Below, in pieces: positions 33,999 through 43,126 of a stretch of DNA of 64,000 nt (positions are counted from its first letter, which is position 1; the number at the start of each line of letters is the position of its first letter). The notes beneath the pieces were generated by a model, which saw nothing but the letters and a program-made list of their open reading frames with translations, made no database searches and had not been told where the DNA came from. The position numbers and the translations under genes are program-made. The stretch lies in assembly GCA_964631235.1 (NCBI GenBank), contig CAZVZX010000002.1, forward strand, positions 124,001 through 188,000, in the 5' to 3' direction. The stretch comes from JARKPK01 sp964631235. GTDB lineage: Bacteria; Planctomycetota; Planctomycetia; Pirellulales; Thermoguttaceae.

Positions 33999-34419
33999 AT
34001 TTGGAAGAAATGTTTGAAAGAGCAGGAGCAAGCCTGTGCCCCAACCAAAGTGGCCGCCCCTTGGCAACCATCGTTTCGCGTCGGTTCGACCGCTTCTGAT
34101 ACGTGTGACTCGATCGTTGATCGAAAGCCGACATGACACAAGACCGTTGCGCCAAGATCGGAGAACGATGTCACTCGGTTCGAGCTGCGAAATCCTCGAA
34201 TCACCGCGTCTGGGTATGCGCATGATGCGAACCTCGAGAATCGGGGGACCACTGGTACGGCACACTGTTCCGGTGGGCAAGTCTGCCCGGGGCCGTCCGA
34301 TGACCCATTGCGCGGCCGTCGTCGCTGGGAAGGCGAAAGGTACGCCAGCCTCGATCGTACCGACGGCTCGAACGAGCCCTTTGCCGGGCCCGATCGCACG
34401 ATTGGATGACAAATTCGAA
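33999..34419. other. Intergenic region between divergent genes
   Basis: No supported gene. The minus-strand open frame continuing here from the thioredoxin-like/CAP-like gene has no homology-like or signal features. Confidence 0.4.
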
Positions 34420-34449
34420 TTGACAACCCCGGCATTTCGCCGATAAGTT
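34420..34449 (+). promoter_or_regulatory. Likely promoter of the secreted unknown protein
   Basis: A perfect -35 box TTGACA at 34420-34425 is followed after 18 bases by TAAGTT (or after 17 by ATAAGT) as -10. The gene at 34558 lies about 105 bases downstream. The -10 match is weak. Confidence 0.45.
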
Positions 34450-34557
34450 AGTCGAATGCGATATTACTAGGGAGCTTGGGGAAACTCAACGGGCTGCGCA
34501 ACCTTTTAGGGATTTGCGGTTATTGCGGGCCGCCTGCGAGGAAATGCGAGGAAGATA

Positions 34558-36444
34558 ATGACAACTATTTCTGTCGGAATGCGTTTCTCGCGGTGGTGGG
34601 CTGTTCTTGGCGCGGCGTTGGCGGTTTCGGCTGTCGGCGCGGCTGAGACGGCGACGGTGAATTGGGCCGAACTGATCGCCAAGGCGAAGGCGTCGTATCG
34701 TCCGTTGGCCGATACGGACTTGGCTGCCCGCCGGGGAGAATTGGTGGCGGCGATCGGCCGACTCGAGACTCGGCTTCAGCAAGATGGCGAGAATGGAGCT
34801 CGTTGGCGTCGCTACTTGAAACTCCAGCAGTTGCAAGACGAATTGAAGCTGCCCAAGCCCTCGCCGGCGGTGTTGGGGCAGGTGTATCAACGTTTGACAT
34901 CCGGATATGACGGCCTGTGGCTGGTGTGTTTTGCCGACGTCCGCCAAAGCCTGCTGCGCTATCTGCAAACCTCCGGCAGCTTGGCAGGTGCCGACTTCAA
35001 GCGAAGTTACGAGCAGGTTCTCGACCAGTTGGGCGGGCGGCTGGGCGAATATTCGGTTCGGCCCGATGCCGAGCTTGCGTGGCAAATCGCATTGACGCTG
35101 CGATTGTTGCAAGATTTGGGGCAGGCCCCGGAACTGATCGAGGCCGCGCGAGGGCAGTTTCATCGTCCCAATGTGCGGATCGCGGTTACTCGGAGGCTGA
35201 TCGCCCGAAACGTCGAAGGCGATGTGGTTAACGATGTCATGCCGGTTCACGATTGCATCTTGAAGTCCACGGTGATCGGGCAGGGGGTAACCAACGGCCG
35301 GAAGCTCCTCACGCTGATCGCCGACGAGGACCGTGCCGTGATCGAAACGATCTTCCAGGGCACGACGCGCTCGCAAACGACGGCATATCAGGGGCCGGTG
35401 GCGGTTTTCACCGACGGTGTAACGCAATTGTCCGCCCGAAAACGGATTTACTTGAGCGAATCGGGAGTTGAAGCAGCCCCGGCCGAGGCGTGTGCGCAGA
35501 CAGACACCACGTTTACCGGCATGTGCGCCCCGCGGATACTCGAACGAATCGCGTGGAAAAAGGCGTACAAACAAAAAGCGTCAGCCGAGTATGTGGCCGC
35601 CCGTTTGGCGGAACAGAAGCTGAAAGGTCGGGTGGAAAGCGAGGGCGCCGAGGCGATTGCCAAGCTGCAAGACGGATTTGAAGGGCGGTTTCGTCGCCCG
35701 TTGCGCGACTACGGCATGCTGCCCGAATTGCTCAAGTTCGCCACGGATCCCGAGGCGATGCGGATTACCGCGCTAATGGCCGATCGGTATCAGTTGTCGG
35801 CTGCTGCGGATCCGCCGGCGCCGGCCGAAGGCGACTTGGTCGTGCAGGTTCACGAAAGCTTGGTGAACAACATCGCTCACCAGTTGCTCTCCGGGATGAC
35901 GATGCGCGAGGAAAGCCTGCGAACCTGGGCCACCGAACGGATGAAGTTCAAATTGGAGCCCCCGCCCGCCGACAGCGAGCCGGTGGCGGTGGCGTTTCCC
36001 GCGTCAATGGCGCCGGTGGCGGCCGAGTTTGATCGAGACGAGATCGTCATTCTCATTCGCGGGGAACGCATCTACAAGAATGACGAGCTGATTTCGCGAA
36101 AACTCAAGAGCGTTGACATTACCGCGCGATATCAAATCCGTCGCGAGAACGGGGGCCTGAAACTGGTGCGACAGGGCGACGTTCAGGTGTTGCCCACTGG
36201 ATTCAAGCCGGAGGAAGGGAAGCCCCTCTCAGCCGAGGTAGTTCTCGTTCGCAACGCTTTGAAGACCCATCTGGAACGAGCGTTCAAGTCGGAACGTCCG
36301 TTGGATTTCGACCTAGAAGCCGAAGGCCGGGTTGTCGGTCGTATGAAGGCGGTCGATGCCCGAGCGACGGGCGGCTGGCTGATACTATCTTGGCAGTTGG
36401 CTGCCGCCGAACCGTCGGCGACTGTGACCATGGCGGCCGATTGA
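34558..36444 (+). CDS. Secreted protein of unknown function
   Basis: A 628-residue protein with a signal peptide (MTTISVGMRFSRWWAVLGAA, ending near VGAAE). The mature part is mostly helical and charged in its first third, with the repeated type TDLAARRGELVAAIGRLE. The middle has three cysteines close together (ACAQTDTTFTGMCAP). The C-terminal third is beta-rich (EIVILIRGERIYKNDELIS). I recognise no domain. Similar long secreted proteins of unknown role are common in planctomycetes. It is a single gene with its own promoter, 580 bases before the ribosomal cluster. Confidence 0.7.
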   Translation: MTTISVGMRFSRWWAVLGAALAVSAVGAAETATVNWAELIAKAKASYRPLADTDLAARRGELVAAIGRLETRLQQDGENGARWRRYLKLQQLQDELKLPKPSPAVLGQVYQRLTSGYDGLWLVCFADVRQSLLRYLQTSGSLAGADFKRSYEQVLDQLGGRLGEYSVRPDAELAWQIALTLRLLQDLGQAPELIEAARGQFHRPNVRIAVTRRLIARNVEGDVVNDVMPVHDCILKSTVIGQGVTNGRKLLTLIADEDRAVIETIFQGTTRSQTTAYQGPVAVFTDGVTQLSARKRIYLSESGVEAAPAEACAQTDTTFTGMCAPRILERIAWKKAYKQKASAEYVAARLAEQKLKGRVESEGAEAIAKLQDGFEGRFRRPLRDYGMLPELLKFATDPEAMRITALMADRYQLSAAADPPAPAEGDLVVQVHESLVNNIAHQLLSGMTMREESLRTWATERMKFKLEPPPADSEPVAVAFPASMAPVAAEFDRDEIVILIRGERIYKNDELISRKLKSVDITARYQIRRENGGLKLVRQGDVQVLPTGFKPEEGKPLSAEVVLVRNALKTHLERAFKSERPLDFDLEAEGRVVGRMKAVDARATGGWLILSWQLAAAEPSATVTMAAD

Positions 36445-36900
36445 CCGATCGGCCCGCACCGGCCGGGCTTTGGTACCTTCGGGGCTTGCCTGTTCCGCGG
36501 CGAGCCGCGTTCTTCTTTTCCCACACTCGCCCGCGCGGCGGTTTTTCGCTTACTCTTGGGGGGCTTTCAGCGGCATGGAAGGCACGCTCCCGGCCTCTTT
36601 TCTCAGTGAAAGGCGGTTGGTCTCCGGGAAAGGCGATTTGGGGGGCGGTTCGGTGGCTCCTCCGCGGATTGCGATTCTTTGGCCGTCCCGGCGATGGCGA
36701 TCGGTAGGCGGACGGTTGCCAAACCGCGGCCGGTTGGCGTTGGAAAGAATCCCCCGAGGGACTCGGCCGGTGAGCGCGTCGGTGACGGGATAAAGAGCCT
36801 GATGAACGGCGGCATAGGGGGACGGGGCAAACTTTGGCGGGCGGCTGACGATTTTGCGGCAACTGGAATCGTGGGCAGCGGTTGGTGTCCGCCGGGGAAC
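36445..36900. other. Intergenic region ahead of the S10 cluster, no gene seen
   Basis: No gene is supported between the secreted protein gene and the S10 promoter. A stretch at about 36606-36690 faintly resembles the interspersed repeat, but too weakly to list. Confidence 0.4.
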
Positions 36901-36912
36901 CGAAAATTTTCG
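36901..36912. promoter_or_regulatory. 12-bp perfect palindrome upstream of the S10 promoter
   Basis: CGAAAATTTTCG is a perfect palindrome whose last base is 12 bases before the -35 box of the S10 promoter. It could be a repressor or activator site, or an UP-like A/T-rich element. No regulator is identified. Confidence 0.4.
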
Positions 36913-36923
36913 TTCTAAGCCCG

Positions 36924-36952
36924 TTGACCATTCTTGCCGATCATGCTACGAT
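36924..36952 (+). promoter_or_regulatory. Promoter of the S10 ribosomal cluster
   Basis: A -35 box TTGACC (36924-36929) and a -10 box TACGAT (36947-36952) are separated by exactly 17 bases. rpsJ starts 71 bases downstream. This is the clearest sigma-70-type promoter in the region. Confidence 0.65.
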
Positions 36953-37023
36953 CTGAGGTTTCCCGCCCGTGATGGGTGGCATTCTTTGGCAACGCGGAAT
37001 CGGTAGCGAATAGGAGAGCCTCG

Positions 37024-37353
37024 GTGGCTGGACAGACGAAAGAGATTATTCGAATTCGGATGGAGGCCTACGATCACGCCGTCCTCGACCAGTGCGCGGA
37101 AGAGATTGTGGCCTCGGTCAAGCGGACGGACGCGATTGCTCACGGCCCGATTCCTTTGCCAACGCGCATCGAACGCTATACGGTGCTTTCCAGTCCGCAT
37201 GTGGACAAGAAGGCGCGTCAGCAGTTCGAAATCAGGACGCACAAACGGCTGATCGATATCGAGCGGGCCTCCGCGCGAACGATCGAGGCGTTGAATAAGC
37301 TCAGTTTGCCGGCGGGGGTGGACGTAAAGATCAGAACGACCAGCCGGCGGTAA
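37024..37353 (+). CDS. rpsJ: Ribosomal protein S10
   Basis: A 109-residue S10 of the 30S head, which also serves as NusE in antitermination complexes. The GTG start at 37024 follows AGGAGAG. The family segments IRIRMEAYDHAVLDQ and GPIPLPTRIERYTVL are present, and the C-terminus LPAGVDVKIRTT is complete. It is the first gene of the S10-spc-alpha cluster and lies directly behind the promoter. A spacer of 246 bases separates it from rplC, wider than usual. Confidence 0.97.
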   Translation: MAGQTKEIIRIRMEAYDHAVLDQCAEEIVASVKRTDAIAHGPIPLPTRIERYTVLSSPHVDKKARQQFEIRTHKRLIDIERASARTIEALNKLSLPAGVDVKIRTTSRR

Positions 37354-37599
37354 GGCGGAGCGATGGTCGAGCCGGCTTCCCCGAAGAGGCGTTTGGTTTT
37401 TTCGGCGGGGGGCGGCGGGTGTGTTGCGTCGGCGTTTCGGCTGAGCGGTTTTGGTGACCCTCGGCCCGACGTCGGATGCGATGGGCCTTGGGTTGGTGTA
37501 ACAGATTATGCAACGGAAGCCGGGCGGATAACGCCGGCCTGATCGCGTAGAAGCAGGCTGGGACGGTTCCGTAGGCGAAGCAGCACTAGGGCAAGAGCG

Positions 37600-38286
37600 A
37601 TGGCAGTTGGACTACTCGGCCGCAAGGTCGGGATGACGCAGATTTTCGCCCCGACCGGTGAGGTTGTGCCTGTAACGATCATCGAGGCCGGCCCGTGTCA
37701 CGTCCTTCAGATTCGCACGAAGGATCGTGACGGGTATGAGGCGGTGCAGCTCGGATTCGTTGATCGTCCCCGTCGTCTTGCTTCGCGTGCTGCTCGCGGC
37801 CATGTCGCCCGGCTCGATAGCAAGCGTCAAAAGAAGCTTGCGGCGGCCGGCGTGGAATCGCCGGCTAAGGCGGGCTGTGAGCCCAAGCGATTTATCCGCG
37901 AGTTTCGTTCTTCGACCGCGGGTTTCCAAGTCGGCCAGGAATTGAAGGTCGATATCTTCTCGGACGTGGCAGCCGTCGATGTCTCCGGCGTGACCAAGGG
38001 CCGCGGTTTCCAAGGTGTGATGAAGCGGCACGGATATTCCGGGCAGCGGGCATCGCACGGCGTCAAAAAGGTTCATCGGCACCCCGGATCGACCGGTTGC
38101 AACACATCGCCGGGTCGCGTCGTCAAGGGGCGGCGGATGGCCGGCCACATGGGCAACGTCCGTCGCACCGTGCGGAACCTGCGGGTAGTCAAGGTGGATC
38201 CTGCCAGCAACCTGCTGGTGGTTCGCGGCGCGGTTCCCGGGCCGAACGGCGGGCTTGTGATTGTGCGGCAGACAAACAAACTGTAA
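37600..38286 (+). CDS. rplC: Ribosomal protein L3
   Basis: A 228-residue L3, which binds the 3' half of 23S rRNA early in 50S assembly. The start MAVGLLGRKVGMTQIF and the segment TKGRGFQGVMKRHGYSGQ, including the loop residue that is methylated in E. coli (the Q of YSGQRASHG), are present. Length is normal. About 290 bases separate it from rplD. Confidence 0.97.
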   Translation: MAVGLLGRKVGMTQIFAPTGEVVPVTIIEAGPCHVLQIRTKDRDGYEAVQLGFVDRPRRLASRAARGHVARLDSKRQKKLAAAGVESPAKAGCEPKRFIREFRSSTAGFQVGQELKVDIFSDVAAVDVSGVTKGRGFQGVMKRHGYSGQRASHGVKKVHRHPGSTGCNTSPGRVVKGRRMAGHMGNVRRTVRNLRVVKVDPASNLLVVRGAVPGPNGGLVIVRQTNKL

Positions 38287-38575
38287 TTTCCGACGCCCAT
38301 GCGCGACATGGGTCGGTTTAGGTGTTGAGCAAGCAAATATGTTGCGGCCACGCTTCGGTAATCAGAAAGCGGGGCGGTCGCGATGAGCGATGGGATTAGT
38401 TGGGGTTGGTTGCCGGCCCGGGGAAAGCTCGGCAAGCAACAGAAGCGTGCGGCAGCGGGTTCGCGTTGTTGTCGGCGGGCAATGTTGCTGTGATACGCTG
38501 TCGGGCAATGGTTCGGGGGCGTGCGGCTGACGTGAGTTTGGCCCGGCCGCGGCAGGGCAAAGGAAAGCAAGCGAT

Positions 38576-39241
38576 ATGGCGACGTTACCAGTTTACGATA
38601 GGGCTGGCGCGGAGGTCGGTCAGTACGAGATCGACCCGGCTGAGATTGCCCCGACGGTCAACAAGCAACTGATTCATGATGTTGTGGTAATGTATCAGGC
38701 GAATCGCCGCCTGGGGACGGTGCGAACGAAAGGCCGATCGGACGTTTCCGGCAGTACGAAAAAGATGTATCGCCAAAAGGGCACGGGCAACGCGCGTGCC
38801 GGTTCGCGGCGGAGCGGTGTACGTCGGGGCGGCGGACACATCCATAATCTTTCGCCGCGCGACTATTCGTACCGCTTGCCGCGCAAGGCCGTCCAGTTGG
38901 CCACGCGGATGGCGTTGGCTTCGCGGCTGGCCGAAAACGAAGTGACCTTGCTCAACGAGCTGACGGCATCCGAGCCGAAGACCTCGGAAATGGCGAAGAT
39001 GTTGCGGGCGCTCAAGTTGGATGGCCAAACGGTGCTGGTCGCAGTGCCTTCGTACGACGTGAACGTGTACAAGAGTCTGCGGAATATCCCCAATGTGGCC
39101 GTGTTGCCGGTGGGCGAGCTGAATGCGCTGTGCGTGCTTCGGCCGAAGCGACTGGTAATGACCACAGCGGCGTTGGATGCGTTCCGCGCGAAATCGGCCG
39201 CAACGGGCGGCAAGCGGAAGGCGACGGCTGCGGCCCAGTGA
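38576..39241 (+). CDS. rplD: Ribosomal protein L4
   Basis: A 221-residue L4. The long loop STKKMYRQKGTGNARAGSRR, which reaches into the peptide exit tunnel, is intact, followed by SGVRRGGGHIHNLSPRDYSY. In E. coli L4 represses its own operon by binding the leader; no equivalent leader structure was identified here. A lysine/alanine-rich tail ends the protein. Confidence 0.97.
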   Translation: MATLPVYDRAGAEVGQYEIDPAEIAPTVNKQLIHDVVVMYQANRRLGTVRTKGRSDVSGSTKKMYRQKGTGNARAGSRRSGVRRGGGHIHNLSPRDYSYRLPRKAVQLATRMALASRLAENEVTLLNELTASEPKTSEMAKMLRALKLDGQTVLVAVPSYDVNVYKSLRNIPNVAVLPVGELNALCVLRPKRLVMTTAALDAFRAKSAATGGKRKATAAAQ

Positions 39242-39319
39242 GCCGGCGAGGATCGTTGTACGAGATTTCGGCACGCGGGCCGAGTGCAATACGGCAATCG
39301 CCAGCGAGGATAAACAATC

Positions 39320-39631
39320 ATGGCGCGAGACGTAACCAAAACGAACTTGGAACTGACTCCGCAGCAGATCATTCTGCGTCCGCTGTTGACGGAAAAGGGG
39401 ATGCACAAAGCCAATCGGTATCATGCTTACGCCTTCGAGGTGAACCGACTGGCCGGCAAAGAAGATATCCGCCGAGCGGTCGAGGAGTTGTTCAACGTAA
39501 AGGTGGTCGAGGTTCGAACCCAAAACCGCAAGGGCAAGCCGCGGCGCAGTCGATTCAGGCAGGGGCAGACGAAAGCCTGGAAGAAGGCGATCGTCACGCT
39601 GGATTCCGAACACCGCCTCGATTTCTTCTAG
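39320..39631 (+). CDS. rplW: Ribosomal protein L23
   Basis: A 103-residue L23, which lines the tunnel exit and docks trigger factor and SRP. The segment ILRPLLTEKGMHKANRYHAY and the basic loop NRKGKPRRSRFRQGQTKAWK are typical. It lies between rplD and rplB in the usual order. The start is ATG at 39320. Confidence 0.96.
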   Translation: MARDVTKTNLELTPQQIILRPLLTEKGMHKANRYHAYAFEVNRLAGKEDIRRAVEELFNVKVVEVRTQNRKGKPRRSRFRQGQTKAWKKAIVTLDSEHRLDFF

Positions 39632-39746
39632 ACCCTTTAGTGGGAAAGCGGAAATCGGTGCGAGTGGCGACGCCGGCTACGGGCAGTGTTGCTGAGTAGC
39701 CCGTCGCCTTCCCGAGTGCGTGAACCTATTTAGCGAAGAGCGAACC

Positions 39747-40604
39747 ATGGGACTGAGACGATACAAACCGACCTCGCCGGGCCGTCGCGGCGCGACGGTG
39801 AGCGACTTCGCCGAGTTGACGCCCGGCGCTTCGGCGCCGAAGTCCCTTTTGCGGCCGAAACGGCGCAAAGGCGGACGCAATAATCAGGGCGTGATCACCG
39901 CGCGGCATCGGGGCGGCGGGCATAAGCGATGCTATCGGATCATCGATTTCCGTCGCGACAAAGACGGTGTGCCGGCGGTTGTGCATTCGATCCAGTACGA
40001 TCCGAATCGCAGCGCTCGAATCGCCCTGCTGCATTATAAAGACGGCGAAAAGCGGTTCATTTTGGCGCCGGAGGGTTTGAAGGTCGGTGCCGAGGTTCTT
40101 AGCGGAGCCGATGCCCCCGCGGCGGTGGGCAACTGCTTGCCGTTGTCGCACATTCCGCTGGGGATGGAGGTCCACAACATCGAGATGCAGCCCGGGCGGG
40201 GCGGGGCGCTTTGTCGGTCGGCGGGCACTCGTGCGACCTTGGCCGCCCGCGATGCGGGGTGGGCGCAGCTCAACTTGCCCAGCGGCGAAGTGCGCCGTGT
40301 TCCGGCAACGTGCCGAGCGACGATCGGCGTGCTGGGCAACAGCGAACACATGGGCGTGGTGCTCGGCAAGGCGGGACGAACGCGGTGGATGGGCTGGCGT
40401 CCGCATGTTCGCGGCACGGCCATGAATCCGATTGATCACCCGCACGGCGGCGGTGAAGGCCGGACCAAGGGCGGCCGTCATCCGGTTAGCCCTTGGGGCA
40501 AGTCGGCAAAGGGCGGGGCGACGCGGAAACGGAAGAAGGCCTCGAACAAAGCCATTGTCCGCCGCCGGAAGTCGCGCCGCTACGGCCAGTTGAAATTGAA
40601 GTAG
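39747..40604 (+). CDS. rplB: Ribosomal protein L2
   Basis: A 285-residue L2, needed for peptidyl-transferase centre assembly. The start MGLRRYKPTSPGRR is typical; an in-frame codon at 39720 is rejected because family homology begins at 39747. The conserved IDHPHGGGEGRTKGGRHPVS segment near the C-terminus contains the catalytic-centre histidine. The tail KAIVRRRKSRRYGQLKLK is basic and family-like. Confidence 0.97.
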   Translation: MGLRRYKPTSPGRRGATVSDFAELTPGASAPKSLLRPKRRKGGRNNQGVITARHRGGGHKRCYRIIDFRRDKDGVPAVVHSIQYDPNRSARIALLHYKDGEKRFILAPEGLKVGAEVLSGADAPAAVGNCLPLSHIPLGMEVHNIEMQPGRGGALCRSAGTRATLAARDAGWAQLNLPSGEVRRVPATCRATIGVLGNSEHMGVVLGKAGRTRWMGWRPHVRGTAMNPIDHPHGGGEGRTKGGRHPVSPWGKSAKGGATRKRKKASNKAIVRRRKSRRYGQLKLK

Positions 40605-40661
40605 TGCGTTGGGGTTGAATGGTGAGTCGGCCTGTCGGCGCCGACGCTGGGACGGAGCACT

Positions 40662-40931
40662 ATGGGACGATCACTGAAAAAAGGCCCGTTCGTCAATCCG
40701 AAGCTGTTTCTCAAGGTTCAGAAACAGAACGAAGCGGGAACGAAGGATCCGATCAAGACTTGGGCGAGGGCATGCACGATTGTGCCCGAGTTCGTCGGCC
40801 ATACGTTCCTGGTTCACAACGGAAAGGTTCATGTGAAGGTGTTCGTGACCGAGGAGATGGTAGGCCATCGGCTCGGCGAGTTCGCCCCCACGAGAACCTT
40901 CCGCGGACACGGCGGAAAGGGAGGGAAGTGA
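40662..40931 (+). CDS. rpsS: Ribosomal protein S19
   Basis: An 89-residue S19 of the 30S head. The start MGRSLKKGPFVNPKL and the segment RACTIVPEFVGHTFLVHNGK are diagnostic. The C-terminus GEFAPTRTFRGHGGKGGK is complete. Only one base separates it from rplV, so the two are tightly coupled. Confidence 0.97.
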   Translation: MGRSLKKGPFVNPKLFLKVQKQNEAGTKDPIKTWARACTIVPEFVGHTFLVHNGKVHVKVFVTEEMVGHRLGEFAPTRTFRGHGGKGGK

Positions 40932-40932
40932 A

Positions 40933-41259
40933 ATGGCGTACAGAGCAGTGCATCGCTTTGCGCGGATCGGGCCGCGAAAGGTCCGTCCCTTGGCCGATTT
41001 GATCCGCGGGCTTTCGGCGGACGAGGCGTTGCGGGTATTGCGGTTCCAGCCCCATCGCGGCGCCCGAATGCTGGAGAAGGTGCTCAAGAGCGCGTTGGCC
41101 AACGCAGAAGACCTGCGTGCGACGAACATCAAGCGGCTTCGCGTAGTGGACTGCCGCATCGACGAGGGGCCGTTTTATAAGCGGATGAAGCCGCATTCGC
41201 GGGGAATGGCGTCGATCCTCAAGCGGCGGACATCCCACATCTCGATCGACTTGGAATAA
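40933..41259 (+). CDS. rplV: Ribosomal protein L22
   Basis: A 108-residue L22, which forms part of the exit tunnel wall. RIGPRKVRPLADLIRGLSAD near the start and the beta-hairpin segment KRMKPHSRGMASILKRRTS are diagnostic. It begins immediately after rpsS and precedes rpsC by 31 bases. Confidence 0.97.
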   Translation: MAYRAVHRFARIGPRKVRPLADLIRGLSADEALRVLRFQPHRGARMLEKVLKSALANAEDLRATNIKRLRVVDCRIDEGPFYKRMKPHSRGMASILKRRTSHISIDLE

Positions 41260-41290
41260 ACGAGCCACTGCCCGAATAGGTGTCACGCAA

Positions 41291-42007
41291 ATGGGTCAAA
41301 AAGTCAAACCGACCGGGTTTCGCACTGGGGTGATGGTCGGCTGGAACAGCCGCTGGTACGCCCCGAAGCAGGAATTTGCCGACCTGCTCGTGGAAGATTT
41401 CAAGATTCGCGAGTTCATCAAGAAAAGCAAGACTCGGGAAGGCAAGCCGGTCTATCCGGGCATTGCGAAGATTGAAATCGAGCGGACCCGGGACGAGGTC
41501 AAGGTGGTCCTGCATTCCTCGCGGGCGGGTATTCTGATCGGCCGCAAGGGCGAGCGCGTTGAAGAATTGCAGCGCATGCTTCAGGAAAAAACCGGGCGGC
41601 GGATCAATATCAAGGTTGAAGAAATCAACAAGCCGGAGTTGGTCGCTCAACTGATCGCCGAAGATATCGCCGAGCAGTTGGAAAAGCGGGCCAGTTTCCG
41701 GCGCACGATGAAAAAGGCGATCGAGCAAACCATGGCGGCCGGGGCCAAGGGAATCAAGATCCAATTGGCCGGCCGGTTGGGCGGAGCGGAGATGTCGCGG
41801 CGCGAGAAGGCGATTGCCGGTTCGATGCCGTTATCGACGCTGCGTGCGAAGATCGATTACGGGTTTGCCGAGGCGTTGATTCCGCAAGGGCACATCGGCA
41901 TCCAGGTTTGGGTCAACCAGGGCATGTATAGCGAGGGCGATAACGATGGCGATGATGCCAAAACGGGTCAAGCATCGAAAAAGCCAAAGAGGACGTATAA
42001 AAGGTGA
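41291..42007 (+). CDS. rpsC: Ribosomal protein S3
   Basis: A 238-residue S3, part of the mRNA entry channel. MGQKVKPTGFRTGVM and the KH-domain loop SRAGILIGRKGERVEELQ are typical. The last 20 residues (after MYSEGDN) are unusual, being rich in lysine, aspartate and glycine, because they are encoded by DNA that also encodes the start of L16 in another frame: the overlap is 62 bases (41946-42007). Confidence 0.97.
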   Translation: MGQKVKPTGFRTGVMVGWNSRWYAPKQEFADLLVEDFKIREFIKKSKTREGKPVYPGIAKIEIERTRDEVKVVLHSSRAGILIGRKGERVEELQRMLQEKTGRRINIKVEEINKPELVAQLIAEDIAEQLEKRASFRRTMKKAIEQTMAAGAKGIKIQLAGRLGGAEMSRREKAIAGSMPLSTLRAKIDYGFAEALIPQGHIGIQVWVNQGMYSEGDNDGDDAKTGQASKKPKRTYKR

Positions 42008-42362
42008 GGCAACGCGCGGAAACCGCGTCGTCTTCGGCGATTTCGGCTTGCAGGCAACGCAAGGCGGTTGGATCAGCGCCGCGACGATCGAGGCCGGCCG
42101 TATCGCAGCGCAGCAGTACCTGCGCAACGAAGGACGGCTCTATGTGCGCATATTCCCGCACAAGCCGATCACCTCGATCCCGTTGGAAACGCGAATGGGC
42201 AAAGGGAAGGGCGAGCCGGAGTATTGGGCCGCCTCGATCCGAGCGGGTGCCGTGTTGTTCGAGGTCTCCGGCATTTCGGAAGAGGCCGCGCGGCTATGCT
42301 TCACCCGCTTGGCGCACAAGATGCCCGTGAAGGTTCGCTTTATTCGGCGACGGGCCATGTAA
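41946..42362 (+). CDS. rplP: Ribosomal protein L16
   Basis: A 138-residue L16, located near the peptidyl-transferase centre and the A site. The start MAMMPKRVKHRKSQRGRIKG is the conserved N-terminus, yet the first 20 codons lie inside the end of rpsC in the +1-shifted frame. The segment RIFPHKPITSIPLETRMGKG, containing the arginine that can be hydroxylated in E. coli L16, is present. A GCGAGGG stretch in rpsC can serve as ribosome binding site. Confidence 0.97.
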   Translation: MAMMPKRVKHRKSQRGRIKGEATRGNRVVFGDFGLQATQGGWISAATIEAGRIAAQQYLRNEGRLYVRIFPHKPITSIPLETRMGKGKGEPEYWAASIRAGAVLFEVSGISEEAARLCFTRLAHKMPVKVRFIRRRAM

Positions 42363-42491
42363 TGGGGCGGGCCAGGTAGGCGGCTTGTTTCGATGTTGGT
42401 GGGAATTGTTTTGGAAGGCGTAAAGCAACTGGGTATTGCGAGCGTTGTCGCGGGCCGGCCGAATGTCGGTCGAGGGTGAAGGGATCGACGC

Positions 42492-42722
42492 ATGGCGAAA
42501 GCTAAAGAACTCCGCGAAATGAGCGACGAACAACTGGCGTTGACGCTCAAGGAGACGACAGAACACTTGTTTCGCTTGCGATTGCAGGCGCAATCGGAGC
42601 GGTTGGATGCGCCGAGCGAGCTGCGGAAGCAGCGGCGGCTAATCGCCCGCATTCTGACGATTCAACGAGAGCGGATGGCGGCCGGTGCGGCATCCGCGGC
42701 GAAGGAGCCGAACCATGCCTAA
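42492..42722 (+). CDS. rpmC: Ribosomal protein L29
   Basis: A 76-residue L29 at the tunnel exit. AKELREMSDEQLALTLKE and FRLRLQAQSERLDAPSELRK are typical. The alanine-rich tail extends somewhat past the usual end. Its last 8 bases overlap the start of rpsQ, so translation is coupled. A 129-base gap lies upstream. Confidence 0.95.
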   Translation: MAKAKELREMSDEQLALTLKETTEHLFRLRLQAQSERLDAPSELRKQRRLIARILTIQRERMAAGAASAAKEPNHA

Positions 42723-43017
42723 GCGGAAAGAGATCGGAGTGGTGGTGAGCGACAAGGCCGCGAAGACGCGGCGCGTGGAGATTCCCCGGCTGGTGAAGCA
42801 TCCGAAATACGGCAAGTATCTGCGGCGGCGGACGATCTGCCACGTGCATGACGAGAATAACGAGTCGCACGCCGGCGATGTCGTGGAGATCATCGAGAGC
42901 CGGCCGATGTCGCGGTTGAAGCGGTGGGCGCTGGTTCGCGTTGTCGAACGGGCGAAGATGGCCGATTTGGCGGCGATGCGTGCGGCGTCGCGGGCACGGG
43001 CGACGGAGTCGGAGTGA
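42715..43017 (+). CDS. rpsQ: Ribosomal protein S17
   Basis: A 100-residue S17. The start MPKRKEIGVVVSDKAAKT at 42715 overlaps the end of rpmC. RLVKHPKYGKYLRRRT and DVVEIIESRPMSRLKRW are diagnostic segments. The C-terminal 20 residues are an alanine/arginine-rich extension beyond the usual S17 core. Confidence 0.96.
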   Translation: MPKRKEIGVVVSDKAAKTRRVEIPRLVKHPKYGKYLRRRTICHVHDENNESHAGDVVEIIESRPMSRLKRWALVRVVERAKMADLAAMRAASRARATESE

Positions 43018-43126
43018 AAGCGTCGGGCAAGCATCCGATGGCCCGAGGCGGGCGTCGGGTCGCTGGTTGACGGGGCGATGACGAGAAGCCTGAGTTTCGG
43101 CCCGGTGCGGCAAGGAGAAGACAACC

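Noticed and set aside
36606..36690. Further repeat copy ahead of the S10 cluster
   Set aside because: Only short scattered matches to the repeat blocks; similarity is too weak to separate from chance in GC-rich DNA.
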